Positions 1 to 5,590 of a stretch of DNA of 7,113 bases are shown piece after piece. The stretch is from an uncultured bacterium (GTDB taxonomy: Bacteria; Eisenbacteria; RBG-16-71-46; CAIMUX01). The first letter of the stretch is position 1. Every line of letters starts with the position of its first letter. Both the position numbers and the translations under genes were made by a program. The stretch lies in NCBI GenBank assembly GCA_946886185.1, contig CAMPIC010000139.1, positions 1 to 7,113 on the forward strand. The letters run 5' to 3'. The notes below the pieces were generated by a model. That model had not been told where the DNA came from, did no database searches, and was given only the letters and a program-made list of their open reading frames with translations.

Positions 1-115
1 GTCTCTCGACCCGGCCCGTTTCGATCAAGCCTGGACCAACGGGAGGGAGATGTCGTTTCCCGATGCGGCCGCGCGCGTCGTGGCCTGGCTGACCAGCCGC
101 ACCGATCCGGACTGA
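1..115 (+). CDS. C-terminal end of a TPR-type regulatory ATPase/kinase (partial)
   Basis: The reading frame is open from the window edge (first full codon at position 2) to a TGA at 113-115 and gives 37 residues. They contain the pattern DPARFDQAW followed by GREMSFPDAAARV. A C-terminal 'F..AW..GR.MS...A' pattern is typical of large bacterial AAA ATPase/TPR regulators, adenylate cyclase-like ATPases and Ser/Thr kinases with TPR tails, where it is the last conserved block before the stop. The gene body lies outside the window, so the catalytic domain cannot be named. It converges on the metallopeptidase gene, with 65 bases between the two stop codons. Codon use is GC-rich like its neighbours. 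That it is a real gene end is fairly likely; the family is a guess from one short motif. Confidence 0.55.
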   Translation, partial: SLDPARFDQAWTNGREMSFPDAAARVVAWLTSRTDPD

Positions 116-180
116 AGTCGACTCCCGACAGTCGATCCCGCCGGACGCGATCTGCTCTGAATCCGTCCTCGCTCGAGAGG

Positions 181-2706
181 TCACTCGAGTTTGGTGAGGC
201 GGTGGGCGTATCGCCTCCCGTCCACCGACAGATGTACGAAGTAGACTCCGCGCGGCGCCTCTTTCCCTGCGATCTGCCCGGACCAGCGGTACCGATGCTC
301 GCCCGCGTCGAGGTGCCCATCCGCTAGCGTAGCCACGGCCCGTCCTCCGGCATCGACGATGAAGAGCTCCGCATTCGCTCGATGCGCGAGCCGGAAGCGG
401 ATCTCGGCGGATCCCCTCGACGGATTGGGCTCCACCGACAGCGCGCACTCGGTTGCCGGAAGCGCGGGAGCGGAGGCGGTCTGCGGCTGGATCGTGATGA
501 AGGCGTCGTTCACGTCGAAAAAAACATGATCCGCGGCTCGCACCATGAGGCGTCCACTTCCGAGCACGCCGATGTTCGGAACGACGATGTCGTGAGCTCC
601 GTCGTTCGGCACTCCCGACACCAGAACATGCTCGAACGTCGCGCCGAAGTCGTCGGAGAGGACGATATCGACCTGCTGGCAGCTCACCGGCGACTGGTTC
701 GTGCGCGCCGCATCCCAGGTGATCGTCTCGACGGTGTTGCCGAGCCAGATTGCCGGCGTGTCGAGACCGGTCACTCGGAATGGTCCCGCCTGATCGGTGA
801 CGGTCAGATCGATCCCATCCCATGCGTTCCCGCCGCCGAGAATGCGGTTGTCTCGCGCGGTCAGTCGAAATCGCAGATCCCGGGCATAGGTCGGAAGAAG
901 CTCCCCGATGGTATGGCTTCCGGAGAGGATGTCGGACATCCTGGGAAAAACCCGCCAGGGAGATTCGGTCGGATTGAACGAGCGGAAGATCGGAGCGTTC
1001 CCCGAAGGAGCGTCGGGCGGTCCTTGCGGTCCGAGGTCGAACTCTTCCCAGCAGTAGGTCAGCGGGTCCGCATCGGGATCCGATGCCGATCCCTCGAGGC
1101 GAAACGGGGTGCCGATCGGCAGAACCCATCCTCCATCGCCGGCATCGACCGTCGGACTGGAGTTGCCGGTGGGCGCCACCACCGGGCATTCGCTTCCCGA
1201 TCCAGCGGTGGTGTAGGCCCGGATCAGCTCGATGCTCCGCGCGTGAAAGTAGTCGTCGTTGTCGAGCTGGAGGTTCTGTTGCTGGCACCAGCCGGCGTAC
1301 GCCATGATGGTCGAGCCGCTCCCCGGCTCATAGGCGGAGGTGGGATGGCGATGGGTCGCGCAGCTCCCCGCGTTTCCATTGAAGGAGTGGAACGCTCCGA
1401 ACTGGTGACCCATCTCGTGCGCCACGAAGTCGGTGAGAAACACGTCTCCGTCGGGAACCGACAGCCCGCTCACACCCCGGCCTTTCAACGTCTCGCGGCA
1501 TGCGACTCCGATGTGCGCGATTCCTCCTCCGCGCGTGCTGAAGACGTGGCCCACGTCGTAGTTCGCGGATCCGATCACCGCATCCAGGTTGAGCTGGTTC
1601 TCTTCCAACATCGCGGGACCGTCGTCATTGGTGTACGGATCGATGGCTCCGTCCGTATAGATGATCAGATCGTTATTCGGAACCAGCTCCATTCGGATCG
1701 CAACATCCCGTTCAAAGAGACCCGACACTCGATTGAGCCCCTCCACCACCGCGGCAAGTCCGTCCGCCACCGTTCCTCCATGGAAGCGGGTGTACTCGCC
1801 GGTGGCCGCGATCGCGGTGCGGTAGACGCGCAGCTCTTCGCCCACCTCTCCCTGACCGAATCCTTGCGTGACGAGATCGTCGATCCGGGTTGTCGTTCCG
1901 TCGGCATCGATGGATTCGCAGGCGAACGGCACTCCGGCGCTCCGGATTTCGGGCCGGTAGTAACAGAGGTAGGCCCCGTCCGGGCCGGCATCCGGCTCGA
2001 TGAAGACGGTGGGATGCCGCGCGGAGAGGATCATGGCGTGAAATCCGCGCTGCGTCAGATCGAATCTCACCATGGCGGTTGGATCGTCGAGCCCGCGCCC
2101 CGCGTAGGTGCGAATCTGGGGGTAGCGGGCGGCCAGCTCCGGAGCCATCACCTGAGACCGAACCACTTCGAATCGACCCTGGGTGCCGTCTGGTAGAGGG
2201 AGACTCAGCTCGAGCGGGGGCGGGTCGAACTCGAGCGGAGCCGAGTCGAACTCGAGCGGGGTCGAGTCGAACTCGAGCGCAGCCGAGTCGAACTCGAGCG
2301 GGGTCGAGTCGAACTCGAGCGCAGCCGAGGATCGCTCGAGCAGCGCTTCCTCCAGGTGATGCGCGAGCGCGTTCCGGCGCAGACTCAGCGCTCGGTAATG
2401 ATCCGGAATCAGCGTCCGGTTCGTTCGCGCCGACGGTTCGGCATCGCTCCAGAACCGATCCGAGCTCGCGGCGACCGTTGAACCGGGTGCGTCAGAGGCG
2501 CCATTACGAAGGGTCGAACGCGCGGAAGAACTGCCCGCGCTCAGCAATCCCTCGTCGGACGAGTTTGTCGGGGCACCCGGCCCCGCGATGGCCGTCGCCT
2601 GCACTGACACGAGGAGAAGCACGCCGATCCGGCCCGTCCACCGTGACGCACTTCCCGACGCGCGTCGCCGCGCGGCGCCGAGGGCCGGCCCGATCGTGCG
2701 GTTCAT
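181..2706 (-). CDS. Secreted reprolysin-like zinc metallopeptidase with FlgD-like C-terminal domain
   Basis: Predicted exported zinc endopeptidase of 841 residues. I start it at 2706 rather than at the in-frame ATG at 2781, because GGGGAGGAG lies 4 bases upstream of 2706 and a signal peptide follows: a basic n-region with RRR, hydrophobic IGVLLLVSV, and likely cleavage after AIA at about residue 41. A propeptide follows, with LEFD heptad repeats at 127-161 and the block LPLPDG...MAPELA...TYAGRGLDDPTA, seen in bacterial reprolysin-like peptidases. The catalytic domain spans about 291-505. It has HEMGHQFGAFH (zinc ligands H430, H434, H440; catalytic E431) and a Met-turn STIMAYAG (M468). Beta-rich domains with DGGxxLPIG, YCWEEFD and AGPFRVT blocks follow. 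Residues 754-841 are a FlgD-type Ig domain (PNPSRG, GRAV, GEHRYRW, GVYF), often the tail of secreted proteins in FCB-related bacteria. The active site is intact. The natural substrate cannot be told from sequence. It is monocistronic and divergent from the HAD-ATPase gene. Confidence 0.92.
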   Translation of the reverse strand: MNRTIGPALGAARRRASGSASRWTGRIGVLLLVSVQATAIAGPGAPTNSSDEGLLSAGSSSARSTLRNGASDAPGSTVAASSDRFWSDAEPSARTNRTLIPDHYRALSLRRNALAHHLEEALLERSSAALEFDSTPLEFDSAALEFDSTPLEFDSAPLEFDPPPLELSLPLPDGTQGRFEVVRSQVMAPELAARYPQIRTYAGRGLDDPTAMVRFDLTQRGFHAMILSARHPTVFIEPDAGPDGAYLCYYRPEIRSAGVPFACESIDADGTTTRIDDLVTQGFGQGEVGEELRVYRTAIAATGEYTRFHGGTVADGLAAVVEGLNRVSGLFERDVAIRMELVPNNDLIIYTDGAIDPYTNDDGPAMLEENQLNLDAVIGSANYDVGHVFSTRGGGIAHIGVACRETLKGRGVSGLSVPDGDVFLTDFVAHEMGHQFGAFHSFNGNAGSCATHRHPTSAYEPGSGSTIMAYAGWCQQQNLQLDNDDYFHARSIELIRAYTTAGSGSECPVVAPTGNSSPTVDAGDGGWVLPIGTPFRLEGSASDPDADPLTYCWEEFDLGPQGPPDAPSGNAPIFRSFNPTESPWRVFPRMSDILSGSHTIGELLPTYARDLRFRLTARDNRILGGGNAWDGIDLTVTDQAGPFRVTGLDTPAIWLGNTVETITWDAARTNQSPVSCQQVDIVLSDDFGATFEHVLVSGVPNDGAHDIVVPNIGVLGSGRLMVRAADHVFFDVNDAFITIQPQTASAPALPATECALSVEPNPSRGSAEIRFRLAHRANAELFIVDAGGRAVATLADGHLDAGEHRYRWSGQIAGKEAPRGVYFVHLSVDGRRYAHRLTKLE
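2224..2328 (-). repeat. Coding 21-bp tandem repeat, five units (heptapeptide LEFDS repeat)
   Basis: There are five consecutive 21-base units at 2224, 2245, 2266, 2287 and 2308. They share the core GTCGAACTCGAGCG (plus-strand reading) and differ only in the last seven bases. Units 2+3 (2245-2286) and units 4+5 (2287-2328) are identical 42-base blocks, which points to a recent duplication of a dimer. In the protein they read S-A/T-A/P-L-E-F-D five times and are followed by a degenerate sixth copy PPPLELS. That copy runs into the conserved LPLPDG strand of the propeptide. The unit is a multiple of three, so gain or loss of copies keeps the frame. Some unit junctions form a short dyad, TCGAGT-cga-ACTCGA, which could promote slippage. 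Confidence 0.95.
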
Positions 2707-2710
2707 TGGA

Positions 2711-2719
2711 CTCCTCCCC
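2711..2719 (-). promoter_or_regulatory. Shine-Dalgarno site fixing the metallopeptidase start
   Basis: Read on the minus strand this is GGGGAGGAG, ending 4 bases before the ATG at 2706-2704. It overlaps the codons that follow an alternative ATG at 2721. It supports the 841-residue protein over the longer 866-residue reading, whose extra N-terminus is polar and would bury the signal peptide about 50 residues in. Confidence 0.75.
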
Positions 2720-2763
2720 ATCGGATCTCCCGATCGACTCTTCCCAGTGAATGAGTCCCGATG

Positions 2764-2769
2764 ATTGTA
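2764..2769 (-). promoter_or_regulatory. Possible -10 element of the metallopeptidase promoter
   Basis: Minus-strand TACAAT lies about 58 bases upstream of the preferred ATG and matches the sigma-70-type -10 consensus at five of six positions. I see no convincing -35 at 16-18 bases, so this is tentative. If used, transcription would start near 2757, downstream of the ATG at 2781, again favouring the start at 2706. Confidence 0.3.
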
Positions 2770-2970
2770 GCGCGCCGGCATGCGGAGGCAGAACGTCGCG
2801 AACCTGCTGAGGTGGTTGGTGAGGGACTACCGCGGCGATCCGTAGCTCGAAACGACCATCTTCTTCCCGGGTAGTGAGGGCTTCCACCTTTCGACTATCA
2901 TCGGCCTGGATGCGCGGGCAAGAAGGGGTGTCCTGCCGGCGCGTCACGAACAGCCGAGAGGACATCCCGC

Positions 2971-4680
2971 ATGCGCTATCTCGCGCTCGCATGTGACTAC
3001 GATGGAACCATCGCGACCCACGGGATCGTCGATGATGCGACTCTTTCCGCGCTCGAACGCGTCAAGGAGTCGGGCCGGCGATTGATCCTCGTGACCGGCC
3101 GTCATCTCCCCGACCTCATCAGCACCTTCTCCCGGACCGACCTGTTCGATCGCGTCGTGGCGGAGAACGGTGCGCTCCTCTACACGCCCTCCGCTCGCGA
3201 GGAGAAGACGTTGGGAGATCCGCCTCCCGCCTCCTTCGTCGAGGAATTGGAGCGGAGAGGCGTCGTTCCATCGCTCGGACGCGTCATCGTCGCCACCTGG
3301 CAGCCGCATGAAACGACGGTGCTGGACGTGATCCGCGATCTTGGCCTGGAACTCCAGGTGATCTTCAACAAAGGGGCGGTGATGGTGCTCCCGTCCGGAG
3401 TCAACAAGGCGACCGGCCTGACCGCGGCGCTGAAGTCGATGGAGCTTTCGGCTCACAACGTGGTCGGGGTCGGCGATGCCGAGAACGTCCACGCCGTCCT
3501 CAATCTGTGCGAGTGCTCCGCGGCGGTGGAGAATGCGCTTCCGGTGCTGAAGGAAAGAGCCGACCTGGTCACCTCGCGGTCGCACGGCGCAGGAGTCGTG
3601 GAGCTGATCGAGCGGCTCATCACCTCCGATCTCGAAGAGTTGAACGACAAGCTCTCACGCCACCATCTCCAACTCGGGCGCAGGGAGCAGGGAGAGGAGT
3701 TCCGCATCCCTCCGTACGGGCTCAACGTGCTCATCGCGGGCACTTCCGGAGGAGGAAAGTCGACGCTCGCGACCGGGTTCCTGGAACGCTTGTGCGACGC
3801 CGGCTATCAGTTCTGCATCATCGATCCGGAGGGGGACTACCAGAGTCTGGAGATCTCGGTCCCGATCGGAGATTCGCGCACTCCTCCCGCGGTCAAGGAA
3901 GTCCTCGAGCTGCTCAAGCGCTCCGACCAGAACGCGGCGGTGAATCTGCTCGGACTGCCTCTGCACGATCGGCCGAGCTTCTTCGAGAAGCTGCTTCCAA
4001 TGCTCCAGGAAGCGCGGGCGCGGACGGGCCGTCCCCATTGGATCGTGGTGGACGAAACCCACCACCTCATTCCGACCGCCTGGGAGGTGGGCAACCTCAC
4101 GCTTCCACGGAGCCTTTCCGGAATGCTCATGATCACCGTGCACCCGGAGCAGGTGTCTCCGAAGGCGCTGGCGTTCGTGGATCTGATCATCTCGATCGGA
4201 ACGACGCCGGCGCACACCATCGCTGACTTCGCGAAGATTTTGGGGCTGCCGGCGCCGCCCGTCTCCGCGACGCAGCTCAAATCCGGTGAAGGAATCGCCT
4301 GGTGGCCGAAGAAGGGGATCGACCCGTTCTGGTTCCGCAGCATCCCGCCGCGCGCCGAGCATCGACGCCATATCCGCAAGTACGCGGAAGGAGATCTGGG
4401 AGACGAGCGCAGCTTCCATTTCATCGGGCCGAAGAAGAAGCTGAAGTTGCGCGCGCAGAACTTGATGATCTTCCTGCAGATTGCCGACGGGGTCGACGAC
4501 AAGACCTGGAAGCACCATCTGCAGAACGGCGACTACTCGCGGTGGTTCCGCGACATGATCAAGGATGAAGAGCTGGCCGCGGAGGCCGCGCAGATCGAGG
4601 GGTTCAAGGGCCTGTCGCCTGACGAAAGCCGCGCCCGGATCCGCGCCGCGATCGAACGCCGCTACACCGCCCCGGCGTGA
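2971..4680 (+). CDS. HAD-family phosphatase fused to a HerA/VirB4-like (DUF87-type) P-loop ATPase
   Basis: A 569-residue cytosolic protein with two enzyme folds. Residues 1-215 are a HAD type II (Cof/SPP-like) phosphohydrolase: motif I DYDGT (D9 nucleophile, D11), motif II VTGR (T42), a cap at roughly 75-145, motif III K146 (GVNKATG), motif IV GDAENV (D169). Residue 173, usually Asp in GDxxND, is Val. Residues 245-460 are a HerA/VirB4-like ATPase: Walker A GTSGGGKST (K263), DPEGDY (285-290), Walker B WIVVDETHHL (D361, E362), and an ITVHPE sensor-like strand (388-393). The tail, about 500-569, is helical and charged and includes GDYSRWFRDMIKDEELA; I recognise it only as a recurring C-terminal block in HAD proteins. 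GAGAGGA lies 8 bases before the ATG. No NurA, Mre11, Sir2 or conjugation partner is adjacent. The substrate is unknown; sugar phosphates or phosphoglycolate are possible. ATP use is likely. DNA translocation is inferred from the fold only. Confidence 0.9.
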   Translation: MRYLALACDYDGTIATHGIVDDATLSALERVKESGRRLILVTGRHLPDLISTFSRTDLFDRVVAENGALLYTPSAREEKTLGDPPPASFVEELERRGVVPSLGRVIVATWQPHETTVLDVIRDLGLELQVIFNKGAVMVLPSGVNKATGLTAALKSMELSAHNVVGVGDAENVHAVLNLCECSAAVENALPVLKERADLVTSRSHGAGVVELIERLITSDLEELNDKLSRHHLQLGRREQGEEFRIPPYGLNVLIAGTSGGGKSTLATGFLERLCDAGYQFCIIDPEGDYQSLEISVPIGDSRTPPAVKEVLELLKRSDQNAAVNLLGLPLHDRPSFFEKLLPMLQEARARTGRPHWIVVDETHHLIPTAWEVGNLTLPRSLSGMLMITVHPEQVSPKALAFVDLIISIGTTPAHTIADFAKILGLPAPPVSATQLKSGEGIAWWPKKGIDPFWFRSIPPRAEHRRHIRKYAEGDLGDERSFHFIGPKKKLKLRAQNLMIFLQIADGVDDKTWKHHLQNGDYSRWFRDMIKDEELAAEAAQIEGFKGLSPDESRARIRAAIERRYTAPA

Positions 4681-4793
4681 CCTGGCCGGAGTAACTCAAA
4701 ACCCCTGATCACGGTGCACCTGATCGCAGCCGGGCAGTGATCCCCCTTCGAACTCATCCCTTACAGTTCCCTGCAGGAGTGAAACTGTCACGA
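4681..4793. other. Non-coding 3' flank of the HAD-ATPase gene with two dyads
   Basis: There is no credible gene here. Two inverted repeats are visible: GATCAC at 4707-4712 with GTGATC at 4737-4742 (24-base loop), and ACAGTT at 4763-4768 with AACTGT at 4783-4788, the latter enclosing CCTGCAGG. Neither is followed by a T-tract, so neither is a textbook intrinsic terminator. One of them may still help end the upstream transcript. Confidence 0.35.
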
Positions 4794-5080
4794 ACTCCCG
4801 CTCCGGGAGTGGCGCCCGACTGCGCGAGGCCTGGCGCCGGCATCCACGGACTGCGAGCGCTCGCGCTCCGGGAGTGGCGCCCGAGTTAGCTCTGCACGAG
4901 CCCGGGCGCCGGAATCGCGGACTGCGAGCGCTCCCGCTCCGGGAGTGGCGCCCGAGTTAGCTCTGCGCGAGCCCGGGCGCCGGGATCGCGGACTGCGAGC
5001 GCTCCCGCTCCGGAAGTGGCGCCCGACTTAAGCTTTGCGCGAGCCCGGGCGCCGGAATCGCGGACTCGCCATTACCATTG
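4794..5080. repeat. Tandem array of ~71-bp GC-rich hairpin-forming repeats (four clear copies)
   Basis: The anchor CTCCGGGAGTGGCGCCCGA recurs at 4801, 4866, 4937 and 5008, giving units of 65, 71, 71 and 73 bases. Copies 2 and 3 differ at two of 71 positions. Copy 1 has a 6-base net deletion in its loop region, and copy 4 is more diverged with a different 3' end. Each unit contains two adjacent foldable elements. The first is CTCCCG-ctc-CGGGAG, with a 7-bp stem at 4794-4810. The second is a longer hairpin, GGCGCCCG paired with CGGGCGCC (4876-4883 with 4903-4910), enclosing an inner stem GCTC/GAGC (4889-4892 with 4898-4901). A perfect 12-base palindrome GCGAGCGCTCGC spans 4853-4864. The period is not a multiple of three, so this is not a protein repeat. 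It lies between two plus-strand genes, about 500 bases before the HNH start. Confidence 0.92.
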
Positions 5081-5190
5081 CTCCGGGAATCCTTGAGAGT
5101 CAGCTCTGGCACAACGTCGGCGCCGACATCCGGCGTTCTCTCCCGTTCCGGGACTCGTCCGAGAGTCGGCTCTGCACGGCGCAACCGAGC
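5081..5190. repeat. Two decayed copies of the hairpin repeat
   Basis: The sequence from 5081 opens with CTCCGGGA and continues through AGTCAGCTCTGGCAC and GGCGCCGACATC, which align with the array unit through AGTTAGCTCTGCAC and GGCGCCGGAATC. A second decayed copy from 5146 has TTCCGGGA and then AGTCGGCTCTGCAC. The first element is still foldable at the second copy (TCCCG-ttc-CGGGA, 5141-5153 region). The array therefore seems older and longer than the four clear units, with decay on its right side. Confidence 0.6.
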
Positions 5191-5370
5191 GACAGCAACC
5201 AGAACGACGCACACGCCCCCCCAAGCAATCCACGATCCGTCGTCGCTGCTGGCGCACTCGTAACCGACAGGCGGCGATAATCCAACACTCGCGACCGATA
5301 CGTAGCGAAATCCGTGCCAGCAAAGCAACGGTACGGCTCGGCAACCGACCTTTCTTGTGTTGTTGCGGAC
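5191..5370. other. Non-coding spacer, no recognised feature
   Basis: This stretch separates the decayed repeats from the AT-rich island. Short open frames cross it on both strands, but they lack ribosome binding sites, run into the repeat array and resemble no family I know. One minus-strand frame contains a hydrophobic stretch ending in ARLRR around 5185-5240. It could be a remnant of a membrane segment or chance. Confidence 0.4.
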
Positions 5371-5440
5371 TAAAAATAATCTGTACGTATACACTATATT
5401 GTGGAACTATACATCAGTACGTCCGTACACTATAAAACGA
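5371..5440 (+). promoter_or_regulatory. AT-rich promoter/operator-like island upstream of the HNH gene
   Basis: By count about 31% of these 70 bases are G or C, against a clearly GC-rich surround. It holds several -10-like hexamers (TATACA at 5388 and 5408, TATATT at 5395, TATAAA at 5431). A direct repeat pairs GTACGTATACACTATA at 5383-5398 with GTACGTCCGTACACTATA at 5417-5434. Each copy contains a GTAC-based palindrome (TGTA-cgta-TACA at 5382-5393; GTACG-tc-CGTAC at 5417-5428), with centres 35 bases apart. No -35 box is well placed. It is most likely the HNH promoter with a possible regulator site, read from the layout alone. Confidence 0.4.
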
Positions 5441-5577
5441 TGTCGAATTACGGGCGTCGCTTCAATTTTGGGTTGCGGAGCTAACTGCCACCACGGCCGC
5501 CCTCCGTTTTTTGGACAGCAGGGCGACGCCCTTCAGATCGAATGCCCATTCAGGTGCGAGCCTGAAAGGATCTATGC

Positions 5578-5590
5578 GGAGGTCCCCGTG
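5578..5590 (+). promoter_or_regulatory. Ribosome binding site and GTG start of the HNH gene
   Basis: GGAGGT at 5578-5583 lies 4 bases before an in-frame GTG at 5588-5590. The frame is open further upstream to 5357, but that part covers the AT-rich island and gives a Cys/Tyr-rich peptide unlike coding sequence here. In-frame ATGs at 5600 and 5609 are alternatives; the Shine-Dalgarno is 16 or more bases from them, which is too far. Confidence 0.6.

Noticed and set aside
118..135. Hairpin TCGACT-cccgac-AGTCGA between the two convergent stop codons, as a bidirectional terminator
   Set aside because: The stem is only 6 bp, the loop 6 bases, and no T-tract follows on either strand.
382..2196. 604-residue plus-strand open frame
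   Set aside because: It lies antisense to the metallopeptidase, whose catalytic motifs, signal peptide and Ig tail are unmistakable. The product is Arg/His/Val-rich with no known domain, a usual shadow in GC-rich DNA.
2896..2901. TATCAT as a -10 element for the HAD-ATPase gene
   Set aside because: No acceptable -35 sequence lies 16-18 bases upstream, and a six-base match alone is weak in 189 bases of intergenic DNA.
4794..5080. Integron attC sites or a CRISPR array
   Set aside because: The unit has GTTAGCT, which does not fit the attC core GTTRRRY, and no integrase gene is present. The units are contiguous repeats without unique spacers, so it is not CRISPR.
4957..5394. Minus-strand 145-residue frame with a hydrophobic segment and a repeated APGLAQS stretch
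   Set aside because: Its repeats are only the non-coding 71-bp array read through, and the period is not a multiple of three. It starts at GTG in the AT-rich island with no ribosome binding site, and I know no related family. A decayed gene remnant cannot be excluded.
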